This document shows positions 22,435 through 33,060 of a stretch of DNA of 64,000 nt, piece by piece. The notes beneath the pieces were generated by a model. The model saw nothing but the letters and a program-made list of their open reading frames with translations. It ran no database searches and was not told the DNA's origin. Position 1 is the stretch's first letter; each line of letters starts with the position of its first letter. The position numbers and the translations under genes were made by a program. Source of the stretch: Pomphorhynchus laevis (lineage: Eukaryota; Acanthocephala; Palaeacanthocephala; Echinorhynchida; Pomphorhynchidae); the NCBI GenBank assembly GCA_012934845.2, contig WNNJ02001541.1, forward strand, positions 1-64,000, read 5' to 3'.

Positions 22435-24291
22435 CTATGAGAGCGATACACTGTTCAGCGCACGCCGAAATTCTCGGATGTTCCGGCATTCAATTGCAGA
22501 TGACGGGAGTCTGTTCCAACTATTTATTACTCGATCTCTGATATCCTGATAGTGTCGATGGACTTTTCTACGATGTTTGAGCGTTAGTCGATGTCCACGT
22601 AATTTCTCGGAGTTGCGTAGGCAAAACATGAAGTTTAGGGGATGAGTGGGCGATAAAATTGCCCTCCATACCAGCATAAGATCAGCTTTTACCAAACTTT
22701 CACAAACCATTGAAACACCTAGGATTTCTAACTTCTGGTCAAACGGCAGGTCTTTGACAGTGGGAACAAGACGGGTAGCCGACCGGAGAATTGATTCGTA
22801 AGCCACAATGTTCTTGCACAGATGTGGATACGCTGCGGGAGATGTGTATAGCATTCGAGATTCGATGAGGGCCTTGTATATTATTCTGAAGCTACATGCC
22901 TCTAGTGATCCAAAAGATCGTCTAATGATGCCAATAGTACGACGGCAATTAGCCGAAACTTTATTTACGTGAGCGCTCATATCGAGCGTATTAAGCGTAG
23001 ATACCCCTAAATCATCGATTTTATCTGTAGAATCAATCGACATGTTTCCAATTTTATAAGAGCAACGAATGTCTGGGGAGCCGATCCGCATATGTCTACA
23101 TTTAGTCGCATTTATCATCAGCCCATTAGATATACACCATTTATTTATGGAATCCAGGTCTTTTTGAAGAGCGCTAACATCGGAATCATCAATGATTCGC
23201 CTCCAAACCTTAATATCATCTGCGTAGGTAACACATTCCGACGTCAAGTTGTTTGTAATATCATTTGCATATATATTAAAGAGAGTCGGACTAATGGCCG
23301 ATCCCTGCGGGACGCCTGTCGTCATCATTGAGTAACCAGAAAGATAATGGCTTATGCGTACTGCAAACGAGCGGTTGCTTACGAATGATTGAATCCAGCG
23401 TAACAAAGAGCCCCGTACACCAATGTTAGATAATTTGTTTACTAGCAAATCGGGAATAACTCTATCGAATGCTTTCGATAAGTCTATAAATATCACATCT
23501 ACTTTGGAACCACTCCTCATCGAATCCACCAAGCTTGCTCTCGCTTTTACAAGGTTCGTTACCGTTGAGCGATTTCGCCTAAATCCATGCTGACTGGGGC
23601 TGAGGCGATTGTTAGCTTCAACGAAAGCGCTAAGGTGACGAAGAATCAATTTTTCTAATACCTTACAAGCTACAGATGTGAGACTGATGGGACGGTAGTT
23701 GGAAACCTGGGATTTATCCCCTTTCTTGAAAATTGGACGTACAATAGCCTTAGTCCAATCAGATGGTAGATAACCTGTGCTTAGTGAACTTCTAAAAATA
23801 GAAGCTAAGGGAACGTATATTGCATGGGCCAATTCCTTTAAGAGTATTGGAGGTATATGGTCAGGACCTGACGCGGCGTTGCGGGGTAATTTAAGTAGCT
23901 CGTGCAGTACCTCTTCATCGCTAAATTTAATGTTAGATATGACTACTCTAGGTAGAAGTACATTGTGTTTAGTTTGGATTATACCATCGGGGATCGACAC
24001 TCTATCTTCTTTGATAGCGAAATAGTCCATAAAATGGGCAGCTACATCAGTTGGGGAGGTCAAGATTGACCCATTGTCGGCCAATAGGTATGAACAATCT
24101 GTCGAGTGTATTGGACGTGGAAGTATGCTTTTGAAAGCCACCCAAGGATTGTTATGAGTGGAGCGGCATATATTTGAGATGAAACTGCGTTTTTTCTGTT
24201 TTTTTTTCAGAATAGAAACCGTATTCCTGCAATGACGGTAGTGTTCAAAAGAAAGTTCCACCTTTTTTGTACGCATGGAAACATCTATCAC
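22435..24291 (-). CDS. LINE C reverse transcriptase, long intact frame
   Basis: A frame of 618 codons; the apparent start is GTG and follows a frameshift, so the true protein was longer. Motifs in order: NAASGPDHIPPILLKELA, SNYRPISLTSVACKVLEKLI, QHGFRRNRSTVTNLV, IFIDLSKAFDRV (motif A), GVPQGSAISPTLFNIYANDI (motif B), CVTYADDIKVWRR (catalytic YADD), and LRGHRLTLKHRRKVHRHYQD with SWNRLPSSAI at the C-terminus. The style is that of CR1/Jockey elements. The undisturbed RT indicates a fairly young insertion. Confidence 0.88.
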   Translation of the reverse strand: MIDVSMRTKKVELSFEHYRHCRNTVSILKKKQKKRSFISNICRSTHNNPWVAFKSILPRPIHSTDCSYLLADNGSILTSPTDVAAHFMDYFAIKEDRVSIPDGIIQTKHNVLLPRVVISNIKFSDEEVLHELLKLPRNAASGPDHIPPILLKELAHAIYVPLASIFRSSLSTGYLPSDWTKAIVRPIFKKGDKSQVSNYRPISLTSVACKVLEKLILRHLSAFVEANNRLSPSQHGFRRNRSTVTNLVKARASLVDSMRSGSKVDVIFIDLSKAFDRVIPDLLVNKLSNIGVRGSLLRWIQSFVSNRSFAVRISHYLSGYSMMTTGVPQGSAISPTLFNIYANDITNNLTSECVTYADDIKVWRRIIDDSDVSALQKDLDSINKWCISNGLMINATKCRHMRIGSPDIRCSYKIGNMSIDSTDKIDDLGVSTLNTLDMSAHVNKVSANCRRTIGIIRRSFGSLEACSFRIIYKALIESRMLYTSPAAYPHLCKNIVAYESILRSATRLVPTVKDLPFDQKLEILGVSMVCESLVKADLMLVWRAILSPTHPLNFMFCLRNSEKLRGHRLTLKHRRKVHRHYQDIRDRVINSWNRLPSSAIECRNIREFRRALNSVSLS

Positions 24292-24407
24292 GGTGTTTGA
24301 TTAGATCAAGCAATTCCGTATCTAACCATTTCGGATGTAGTTTTCGTGTACGATTCTGACGTATCAGAGCAAAATAGTCGAGAACACAATGTAATGTGAT
24401 CTTAAAG

Positions 24408-24868
24408 TTATCCCAAGCTTCTTGAATGCCTGCTATTCGATGGGTCGGGCCAATACATACAGGAAATTATACTGCGCACGACATCATAGTCGATCTTAAA
24501 AGGATTCGACGTTTTAACCGTTTCGACATATGGTCCGAGTGCGTTAAATTCTATTGAGATGGTAGAGTGATCGCTTGATCCTAGCGGAGGTCCGTATTTG
24601 ACGTTTTTTATCAGATACGTTTCACTCGAAAAGCAGAGGTCAAGAATTGAGGAGTTATTACCCCTGTGACGAGTATCCCTGTGAACATGTTGGACTAAAT
24701 GTAGATCATTTATCGTGTTTAAAAGCAGTAATGATTCGGGATCACATCCAGGAAGAGGAACGTAATCTATCCAATCAATTCGCGGCATGTTAAAATTCGG
24801 AAATGTTGCTGGAAATGATTTTGATGGAAGGATGTGTAAATTATTGAGAAGTGATATGGGGGAGGTCG
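24408..24868 (-). pseudogene. LINE C endonuclease, C-terminal half
   Basis: It reads FNMPRIDWIDYVPLPG (remnant of GDFN.P.IDW), NNSSILDLCFSSETYLIKNV and PPLGSSDHSTISIEF (the SDH box). The N and E boxes are absent through 5' truncation. Confidence 0.8.
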
Positions 24869-24871
24869 AGA

Positions 24872-25735
24872 TCCAATGATACTCCAGAGAGATATTGATA
24901 ATATTAAGGACTGGTGTAATCAACGGGGACTGGTATTAAACCCCGATAAGTCAAAACATATGCGCATCGAACATCTACACATCAATTCATCATATACCAT
25001 TGACAGAAGAGAAATTGAAACAGTTCCCCAATTTCAAAACCTTGGGGTGATCGTAAATAGAAGCTTACACCAGTCACACAGTTTCTAAATGCCATCGAAT
25101 TTTAGGAGTTATTAGAAGGACCATTGGCCAGCTTGACCCATCCAGTTTAAAGTTAACTTACAATGTTTATGTCTTATCTTTAATGATATACGCTTCACCT
25201 ACCTGCCATCATCAAACTACTACAGAGATGAACCTGTACGAATCCATAGTACGCAAGGCCACACATCTTGTACGCACCCAACGCAAGCTCTCATTCATTT
25301 TTCGACTCCACGCACTTGGTGTGACTACAGTGAAGAAATCTTTAAAGTCATCTGATTTAATGTTTGTGTGGACAACGTTTAATGTTCAAAAATGGCAGAG
25401 GGAACATGTTTGTCATAAACTGTTCGAACTTCGAAATTCAAACAGATTGAGGGGACATCACCTCACGTTAAAGACCCACATTCGTCCACGAAGAAGATTT
25501 AACACAATTGTCAACCGAACGTGGAAAAGCTGGAATAAGCTACCAAGTCAAGTGGTTTCGGCCTCTAGTATTTTGTCCTTCAAGAGAAGTCTGAAGAATT
25601 TATTAACTTAGAACAATCAGATTTTCATTGATATTTGTTTTTTTACCATGTGCCCAGCCTGTACGAGCTCTACGCTCTTTTGCTGCTGTTGTATTTAATG
25701 AAATTATTTTTTTAAATAAATAAATAAATTGGTTA
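24872..25735 (+). mobile_element. LINE family D (CR1-like), 5'-truncated
   Basis: It starts just after the RT YADD region with LQRDIDNIKDWCNQRGLVLN. A frame break follows near 25080, then a 142-codon frame (25183-25611) with YESIVRKATHLVRTQRKLSF, NRLRGHHLTLKTH and SWNKLPSQVV. It ends in an (AAAT)n-type tail at 25714-25730. It is distinct from LINE C in sequence and orientation. Confidence 0.82.
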
Positions 25736-26089
25736 CGAACATACAAAGGGTTCCCGCAAATGGGCCCGTCAAACACATCAAAACATTGTTTGACGTTTAA
25801 ACACTGTTTAAACACTGTTGTATTTAATAAGAACAATTGATAAGTCTACTCGACTTGAAAATGTCCTGCGTCGGGTAACAATAATCCTACATTAGGTAAG
25901 AGTTTATCCATATAGGGAAAGACTCAGGGTTCTGGATATGCATTCTGGACGCAATGCCTGATGTGGGAGATATTCCACAAATAACATAAAGTTCTGCACG
26001 GACTGTCGAATATTCGATCTACCCAAACTTTGCAGGGTTATTCCCTTTATATCAGTCGTTGCCGAATTGTAAATATTTTTAAACTCGTT

Positions 26090-26460
26090 TACATTAAAAA
26101 TAAAATAAAACAGAAAATAGTAAAATATATAAATCAACAAAATATTATTCAAAATGAATTTAAACTCTTAAGCTGAAAATTTTTATGGATTAATAATAAA
26201 TAATATACTTTGTATTGAAATAAGATACTTAATAATCAATTTTAATCATAGGAAATAGCTCATTTGCATGTATTTGGTTACGCTTCTATGTGGAGTCGAG
26301 GAATTGAAGCTGAAACCCGATAGCTTCGCAATTTTTCCGGATGATCTATTATCTTAATTCCGATGCATCGTATGTTATTTATTAGTCAATTCATAAAAAT
26401 TGATTTTTATTTTAAATTTTAACTTTTTACAAATTATATAAATCTTGTATTACAATTATT
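26090..26460. repeat. R1 repeat copy (diverged)
   Basis: The flanks match the R1 copies at 42.3 and 55.9 kb: ATAATAAATAATATACTTTG on one side and TTATTTATTAGTCAATTCAT on the other. The central hairpin region (about 26275-26345) is strongly diverged (GAGGAATTGAAGCTGAAACC). Confidence 0.65.
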
Positions 26461-26800
26461 ACAATTATCAAGAAAATTTATAACTGTTCTAGCAAATTAC
26501 AATAAATAACATACACAAATTACACATTATCATATAATCAATGGTATTTTGATTACAATCGGAAAAATCATTCATATCGATCTGGAAAATCCAAAGGCTG
26601 GAAGTGGAGTGATAATACTAAATAAAATCAGTAATTTGAATCAATAAATTCAAATCGACTATACACATCGACTATACAACTACTACTTACAAGCTACTAC
26701 TTACAATACACAACTACTTACAAGCAAGCCCAACGAACACACAAGCTTAAACACATAATTATTCGATTACAACGAGCGAAGCGAGTTGACACAACAATCG

Positions 26801-28297
26801 ATGGCAAGAACAAAGAAGACAGAAACGAAAAAATGCTTAGCAAGTCAGCAGATTAACGGTACTCGCAATCAGACTGTACCAAAATTAGCAAGCCCCTCCT
26901 CTGGGTATCAGCAACACGAAGTCTCTTGCAGCAGATCTGGATGCGACATATGGACAGCTGTCAACGTTCCATCCTGTCTGACGAAATCGCTACTCTCTAG
27001 GGATTTTGTTTGTGGGTTCTGTGCCTCCGAATTGCTCTCCTTGTTGTTCAAGGGCCATTGTGACGAGCAAGTATCAATAAATGCTTTAAAGAGGAACGCA
27101 GATTCAAACAGTCACAACGATGGGGAAGATCTTAGTATTAACGAACCAGAACGGAGTTCAGAAGCGTTCAGAAAGTCAAGCAGCTTGTCGTCAGGGATTG
27201 ATGATGTTTCGGCCACTCCAAAATTATCTGAGATAGGAACCAATAATGCTATTCATGTACTCAATCATTCTCTCACGCAGCAGTCGAAGTTAGAACTGAG
27301 CGATCGATCAATCATACCCTTCAATAACAATTCAACTCAATGCTTCGTTAGGGATGCATTGCATGAGACTAATGTGATGGATTACTCCTTCAAACAACTT
27401 CATGTTTTGGATTCTATTGTTCATCCCCATATATTGGACTCGAGCAGCGTCGGTCTTGATGTAGATAACAAATGTTCCGCCCTCAAGCATGCAAATGTTG
27501 ATTTGTCAACTCCTGTTAACACTTCCTCGGGCAGTGATTGTTCTCAAAACTGTCCTCTAGGTAGCGATTGTACTGAGCGTCCTTGTGCTTACCCGCAGCA
27601 ACTGCATCACCGCTGCAGTTTATGTGTTGCTCCTCTAGTAGCCCCGTTTATTGAGAGCGTTAAGGATCTTACAAAGGCTAGTCAGATTATAGTTAGGCCT
27701 ATAGATAATCTACGACAAATAGTTAGCCTTCCAAATAATAAACAACATGCAGTGATTCCTCCAAATCATCGTCGGCCATCGATTACCCCTGAGACTAATT
27801 CTTCATTAGTTCCGTCTGCTAGCCCTAAACAATTTAGCTCTAGACAATTTAACTCCAGAAGAGAGTTAAACGTTATCGTGAGCGGTGTTGAAGAATCTCT
27901 CAGTAACAATCCCCAAAGTAGACTGGATGACGATATTATGCATCTTCGCGCAGTGTTTTCTAAGATTTTTCTCCAGTGCGATGTAGATGTTGCGAAGTGT
28001 CTTAAAGTTCGAAGAGTTTTTCGTCTAGGCAAGAAACTTTCAGATAGACCTAGACTTCTAAAAGTTGTTCTAGACTCAAAAGATCATGTTGACTTCCTCC
28101 TCAAGCATGCATTTAGATTATCGCGCTCTGATTTTCATATACTCCGTGATTTATCTCCTGCAGATCGTTTGAGAAGACACGAGGCTTTCAACGAGCTGCA
28201 TCGACGGCTGGAAAGTGGTGAGGGTAACTTATGTGTACGGAATTTTCGGGTGGTCAAGTGGCGTCCGACTGTCCGGTGGCATCCCTTACTCCTGTAG
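26801..28297 (+). CDS. LINE E ORF1 protein
   Basis: 498 codons from the ATG at 26801 (a longer frame from an upstream TTG is unlikely). Residues 43-74 form a PHD/RING-like finger (CSRSGC, then W, then C, then FVCGFC) as found in CR1-clade ORF1 proteins. A long low-complexity middle follows. The C-terminal part from about residue 360 (LNVIVSGVEESLSNNPQSRL, then RRVFRLGKKLSDRPRLLKVV, then RDLSPADRLRRHEAF) matches the RNA-binding domain pattern of LINE ORF1 proteins. It probably coats the LINE RNA. It overlaps ORF2 by 67 bp in another frame, so ORF2 translation needs reinitiation or similar. Confidence 0.85.
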   Translation: MARTKKTETKKCLASQQINGTRNQTVPKLASPSSGYQQHEVSCSRSGCDIWTAVNVPSCLTKSLLSRDFVCGFCASELLSLLFKGHCDEQVSINALKRNADSNSHNDGEDLSINEPERSSEAFRKSSSLSSGIDDVSATPKLSEIGTNNAIHVLNHSLTQQSKLELSDRSIIPFNNNSTQCFVRDALHETNVMDYSFKQLHVLDSIVHPHILDSSSVGLDVDNKCSALKHANVDLSTPVNTSSGSDCSQNCPLGSDCTERPCAYPQQLHHRCSLCVAPLVAPFIESVKDLTKASQIIVRPIDNLRQIVSLPNNKQHAVIPPNHRRPSITPETNSSLVPSASPKQFSSRQFNSRRELNVIVSGVEESLSNNPQSRLDDDIMHLRAVFSKIFLQCDVDVAKCLKVRRVFRLGKKLSDRPRLLKVVLDSKDHVDFLLKHAFRLSRSDFHILRDLSPADRLRRHEAFNELHRRLESGEGNLCVRNFRVVKWRPTVRWHPLLL

Positions 28298-31206
28298 AGT
28301 CAGACCTCTTTAGTAGTGATGGTTCGTGTGTAGGAAAACTAGTAGACTTCGATAGTGTCACCGAGCGTGTCAAATTTTCCCATTATACGAACATTTTTGT
28401 CGGTTATTCAAATGTTCGTAGTCTCCTGGCTCAGTTCTCGGAAATTAAATTCATAGTTGCTTCGAAACGTTTTGATGTATTTTGTATAACCGAAACATGG
28501 CTACATTCTGACATTTCGGATGACTGTGTTGCCATCCCTAACTATTTTGTAATACGTTCGGATCGCTCATGTGGTAAACGTGGAGGTGGGGTAGCCGCCT
28601 ATGTGCGAAATAGTCTCCTGGTATCGAATATCTCGGCTTTTCGCGACGATATTGGTTATTCCTTTGAAGGTCTTGCTTTTACACTGGGAAATGGTCAACG
28701 ATCCCGATTCTGCGTCCTTTACCGTTCTCCGTCCTATGAATTAAGATACGACTCTCTTAAATCACATTTGCTGAGTTTATCTTCGTATCCTCTGATTTTG
28801 CTCCTGGGAGACTTCAATATCCCCCAAATAGACTGGAAAAATAGTCATTCACGACCAATTCACGGAATTGGGAAAGTACTGAGTGACTTTCTGTTACTCG
28901 AGATGCTACTAGTTCAACATATTAAAGAACCTACTTGTGTGACAGGGACGCCTTCTATACTCGATTTGGTCTTTACTAAGTGTTTGGGTGACGTTTCAGG
29001 TGTTCGTTATGACGCACCAATTGGCAATAGCGATCACTGTGTACTCTCCATGCGGCTGTCGCTGTTCAACAGAGCCTCACAAAACTCTAATTTTAAAAAA
29101 CGTTGTTGGGTAGGTGTTGATGCTAGTCAACTAGCTGCAAGCTTCCCAAAAAATATCTGTGATAGTCTTCGTATCCACTTCGGTTTGGAGGTTCCTGTAG
29201 TCTTTGATCTGCTCCATGATGAATTGATGCGAATTTCTGATATCTTTGCTCTGCTACGTGCCTGCAAGTTCAAGCATGGACATCCTCCTTGGTTCGACAG
29301 AGAGCTTCTTGATGCTATAAGATCCCGCAACAAATTGTGGCGCGAATTTAGGCGTTCTTCTGCTTCAAAACGTGCCTACATCGACTCTCGGAACTTATGC
29401 AATCGGCTAAAATTTCAGAAACGCTATTCGTACGAAGATAGTATCGCCAGGGATGCATCTTTAAATCCTAGGAGGTTTTGGTCTTATGTAAGAAACAACA
29501 GAACACTTGTCGCCACAATTAGCTCAATCCAAACGCCAACTGAAACTTTGACCGATCCGTCTCTAATCGCCCAACATTTAGCTGATGGCTTCTTGGTACA
29601 GGCTTTGACCTCTAACAAACTGCATGACTTTAGTTGGAAGTATGTTCCGGTTGCTCATCGGTGTTGTGTTCGTCCACTCAGAGTGGATGAGGTGTTGAAC
29701 GAGGTTATGAAGCTCGATTCGTTTACATCTCCGGGACCAGACAATATCGCCCCCTTCCTCGTCAAATCCCTAGCGAACGAACTGAGCAATGATTTAACTA
29801 TGTTTTTCAGATACAGCTTAGACACATCTTGGATTCCTGACAGTTGGAAGTGTGCAATTGTGGTGCCTATTCCCAAAAAGCATCCTGCTAGCTTTTGCGC
29901 GGACTTTCGGCCCATTAGCTTAACTAGCGTATTCTGCAAACTTTTAGAAAGAATCATTGCTAGTAGAATCAGGGATCATTTGGATCGTAATCACATATTG
30001 GTTGAATCTCAACATGGTTTCAGGATCGGACGTTCATGCCTTACTAACCTACTAACTGCGCGTGAAAAATGGGCTGATGCTCTGGGGGCTGGGTTTCAGG
30101 TTCATACAGTATTCCTTGATTTTTCGAAAGCTTTTGATAGGGTACCACACGACGGCATAGTGTCTTTACTGTATCACTATGGACTTCATTCATATATTTG
30201 TGAGTGGGTCAGGGAATTTCTATCGAATAGGTCTTTCCGAGTTTGTGTGGGGGGCGTGTTTTCTTATTCGGTAAATATTAATTCTGGCGTACCGCAGGGA
30301 TCAGTCCTTGGCCCACTGCTCTTTATAATCTTCATTAATGATCTGCTACTCCGCTTATCATGCTCTCATCTAGCGTTTGCAGACGATCTAAAGATTTGGT
30401 CGATCATTAGAAGTCCTGCTGATCGAGTATCGTTACAAAATGATCTAAACTCCTTGATCAAGTGGTGCGATTCTACCGGACTACGGTTGAATGTTGATAA
30501 ATGTGTCCTCATGCAACTAGGTCGCCCTATTGAAACTCTAAGGTACTTTATTGGAGATATGGTTTTAAAGGAAGTGTCTCATCATAAGGATTTAGGAATT
30601 ATTGTCCATAGATCCTTGAAAACAAAGTTGAACACCGACTTCTTTCTAGGTAAAGCTACTAGGGCGTTATATTGTATTAAAAATACATTCCTCAGGTTAA
30701 GCTGTCACATGTTCAAGAGGTTATTCATCTCCATCGTCAGGCCACACTTGGAGTACTGCATTCAGGCTTGTTTCCCTGTCACTAAGCAAGAACTATTAGA
30801 CCTACAGTCTATTCTTAGGCGCGGATCGAGGCTATGTATTGGCTTAAGTGGTATTGACTATTATGTACGTCTAAGTCGTATTGGGATGTTGTCGGTACGT
30901 GAGAGGTTCATATCCTTGGAAATGCTATGTATATGGCATATGTCGAATGATGTGGTAGGTTATCCCACCGATGTAATCACTAGGCGGGTAGATCAGTTGC
31001 GGGGACATAGCAGAGTCTTGTATAAATTTAGATTTGGCAGATTACCAAAAGTGTATAGACTCTCAAGAAGAGGAATTAACATGTGGAATTCGTTGCCTGA
31101 GGAAGTCGTTGCAGCCCCCAGTTTGAGAACGTTTAAATCACGATGCTACAAATGGATACATGAACAATGCCGCCATTCAACACTACCACTGGAATACCCT
31201 AATTAG
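28231..31206 (+). CDS. LINE E ORF2: endonuclease and reverse transcriptase
   Basis: 991 codons, uninterrupted. The APE endonuclease residues are all present: N61 (NVRSLL), E88 (ITETWLHSD), Y164 (VLYRSPS), D194/N196 (LLGDFNIPQIDW) and S267-D268-H269 (GNSDHC). The RT follows: SPGPDNIAPFLVKSLA, DFRPISLTSVFCKLLERI, motif A DFSKAFDRVPHDG (about 630), motif B SGVPQGSVLGPLLFIIFIND (about 683), and catalytic FADD at about 716-719, where many LINEs have YADD. The C-terminus has RGHSRVLYKF and MWNSLPEEVV. It nicks DNA and copies LINE RNA at the break. With ORF1 it forms a potentially complete element. Confidence 0.9.
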   Translation: MCTEFSGGQVASDCPVASLTPVESDLFSSDGSCVGKLVDFDSVTERVKFSHYTNIFVGYSNVRSLLAQFSEIKFIVASKRFDVFCITETWLHSDISDDCVAIPNYFVIRSDRSCGKRGGGVAAYVRNSLLVSNISAFRDDIGYSFEGLAFTLGNGQRSRFCVLYRSPSYELRYDSLKSHLLSLSSYPLILLLGDFNIPQIDWKNSHSRPIHGIGKVLSDFLLLEMLLVQHIKEPTCVTGTPSILDLVFTKCLGDVSGVRYDAPIGNSDHCVLSMRLSLFNRASQNSNFKKRCWVGVDASQLAASFPKNICDSLRIHFGLEVPVVFDLLHDELMRISDIFALLRACKFKHGHPPWFDRELLDAIRSRNKLWREFRRSSASKRAYIDSRNLCNRLKFQKRYSYEDSIARDASLNPRRFWSYVRNNRTLVATISSIQTPTETLTDPSLIAQHLADGFLVQALTSNKLHDFSWKYVPVAHRCCVRPLRVDEVLNEVMKLDSFTSPGPDNIAPFLVKSLANELSNDLTMFFRYSLDTSWIPDSWKCAIVVPIPKKHPASFCADFRPISLTSVFCKLLERIIASRIRDHLDRNHILVESQHGFRIGRSCLTNLLTAREKWADALGAGFQVHTVFLDFSKAFDRVPHDGIVSLLYHYGLHSYICEWVREFLSNRSFRVCVGGVFSYSVNINSGVPQGSVLGPLLFIIFINDLLLRLSCSHLAFADDLKIWSIIRSPADRVSLQNDLNSLIKWCDSTGLRLNVDKCVLMQLGRPIETLRYFIGDMVLKEVSHHKDLGIIVHRSLKTKLNTDFFLGKATRALYCIKNTFLRLSCHMFKRLFISIVRPHLEYCIQACFPVTKQELLDLQSILRRGSRLCIGLSGIDYYVRLSRIGMLSVRERFISLEMLCIWHMSNDVVGYPTDVITRRVDQLRGHSRVLYKFRFGRLPKVYRLSRRGINMWNSLPEEVVAAPSLRTFKSRCYKWIHEQCRHSTLPLEYPN

Positions 31207-31330
31207 CTACGTTGACTGACCATTTGTTTTTGTTTTATTTTTTATTTTTATTTTTTGGACTCTGCCTGAATAGCCTTTTGGCTTTGGTATGTATTGGAAT
31301 AATAATAATTTATTATTTATAATTATTTAA

Positions 31331-32090
31331 TTATATTTTACTTATGAAAAGACTACTGGTGACGCTCTTTTAACCAGAAAAAACATTAATAGAACTTTTA
31401 TTAATCGACACAAACATGTATGTATAAACCAGCATGCTTCTTTAGCGAATTCCGTTTAGATGTTTACTAAGGGACTACTACTGTCGAAGTTGTGTAACTA
31501 CAGGCCACACCGATGAGACCACCCTGTAACACTTTTTAGACTAAGGTTGAAACGCCTCAATTGGGGCTAGGCGTCTGTTGTAGGCACATTCAGGGTTAAG
31601 CTTTCAATATGAAGTTTATAAATAAGCATACAGGTTGACACTTTCCTGTTTGTATCAATTAAAAAGTTGTATTAAAATAATTTTTATTTTTTTATTTTTA
31701 TTTAGCATTATTTTTAATTTATAAATCAGTTAGCTGATTTAATTGATTACTTGTTTGTATGTCATTACAGTTTTATAAGCAAATCATCGCTTATATAAAA
31801 ACTGCCATATCCTGGTACAATGGATATTGATTATGATGCTTCACACGCATCGGACTTATGGTCACACTGGAAATGTCTTTTATCACCATTAATGAATATA
31901 ATTACCGACATCGAACCACACAATAAATACAAGCTGCTCGTCAATTTTTATATCAGTCATACATTTTTTAATGCACTAGTCAAATTAGATAATATTTTCA
32001 TGAAAAAAGTCCAACATTCTATTCGCTCTCTTAAAATATTATACTCTTAAAAAAATATTATCGATTTCTTAAAATATTATATCTTAAATA
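31331..32090. other. Unassigned AT-rich stretch
   Basis: It contains a slightly GC-richer block (31430-31640) with no recognisable product and a 76-codon plus frame (31820-32050) of unknown nature. Nothing can be assigned with confidence. Confidence 0.4.
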
Positions 32091-32094
32091 TTAT

Positions 32095-33060
32095 ACTCTG
32101 GGTTTAAAAATTCTTGATTATAACTAACTACTTACAATTTTTCCTGTGAGTTTCGATCGCTACACTCGCGGATTGAGCCACTGGATAAAAACTTAAACTT
32201 ACAAAAAAATAAGAGCTTTAATACACAATGGTTTTACGCGGAGAGATCACATCACAATGATTGCCTTTGCGTTTTCTAAACTTCTAACGTTATAAATTGT
32301 TTTGGTTAAATTTCTTACAATAAATAACATGCAACTAACGACTTGAAGACTAACGGAGTTAAAACATTCTTGATTATAACTAACTACTTACAATTTTTCC
32401 TGTGAGTTTCGATCGCTACACTCGCGGATTGAGCCACTGGATAAAAACTTTCCTGATATAAATACATACAAAATATAAATTGTATCACAGACCTATAACG
32501 AATTTTAACGACAACGGAAACGCATTTTCAATTTTATTTGACATCTTATTATGGCAAATAGAAAGCTAACTAAATGTCGGCCAGCTACTCAAGTCCGTCA
32601 AGGAAACTTACATCGAAGAGCAAATTAAATGCGACAACAAAGACTGCAATGTTTGGACTCACGTTGCCATTGCTTTTACTGACGAGGACAACGTTTCAAG
32701 ACGGAATTTCCTCTGCGTCTTCTGTTGTGCTGCCCTCGTAGGTGAGCTAATGAAGCATGACCACTCAAACTGTGGACACGTTCTGGAGGCTAACGAAACA
32801 GAGTTGCGCTCAATAAATAATATTAATGATGTCTCTCAGTCGATTCAGACTGCTGTTATACATTGACCATCAACAAACAACAAAATATCTTCCAAGCTAT
32901 CGTCTTCATCCGTTTGCTTACTAACTCCTTCGCAAACTATGAATTCCGTTCTTATTATTATATTTTCGACAACAAAAAGAGCTTGAACAGCTCGAACATG
33001 TTAGTTCACAACAGGAAAAACAGAAGAAAAATAAAAAAATTAAAAAAAATATTATAATGT
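32095..33060 (+). mobile_element. 5' end of a LINE (family F): leader and ORF1 start
   Basis: The leader contains an exact 84-bp direct repeat (32111-32194 and 32367-32450). From about 32570 the frames give an ORF1-like start with KETYIEEQIKCDNKDCNVWT, then RRNFLCVFCCAALVGELMKH. This is the same PHD/RING-like finger layout as LINE E ORF1. The frame is broken soon after (about 32870), and a lysine-rich coiled part follows to 33060. The rest of the element is missing. Confidence 0.7.

Larger units (their letters stand above)
22323..24868 (-). mobile_element. LINE family C (CR1-like), 5'-truncated
   Basis: It runs from a truncated endonuclease (about 24868) through the RT and C-terminus to a 3' UTR ending in a short (AAT)n tail at 22323-22336. 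It meets LINE B at its 3' end and LINE D head-to-head at its 5' end. Two frameshifts (about 24.27 and 24.43 kb) separate the endonuclease, the linker and the RT frame. Confidence 0.85.
26560..31330 (+). mobile_element. LINE family E (CR1-like), apparently whole
   Basis: The 5' leader has repeated CTACTACTTACAA-type blocks (26680-26730). Two overlapping open frames follow, then a short 3' UTR with T-rich tracts (31230-31260), ending in AATAATAATAATTT at about 31291-31304. No frame break was seen in either ORF. The exact 5' end is uncertain, and no target-site duplication was defined. Confidence 0.85.

Noticed and set aside
22323-25735. LINE C and D as one inverted element
   Set aside because: LINE C contains its own complete C-terminus and tail, so it cannot be the missing 5' part of D.
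31820-32050. 76-codon frame (DASHASDLWSHWKCLLSPLM) faintly like a gag-type fragment
   Set aside because: Only a loose W-x-x-W pattern is present, with no second domain and no terminal repeats. It is too weak to name as any element.
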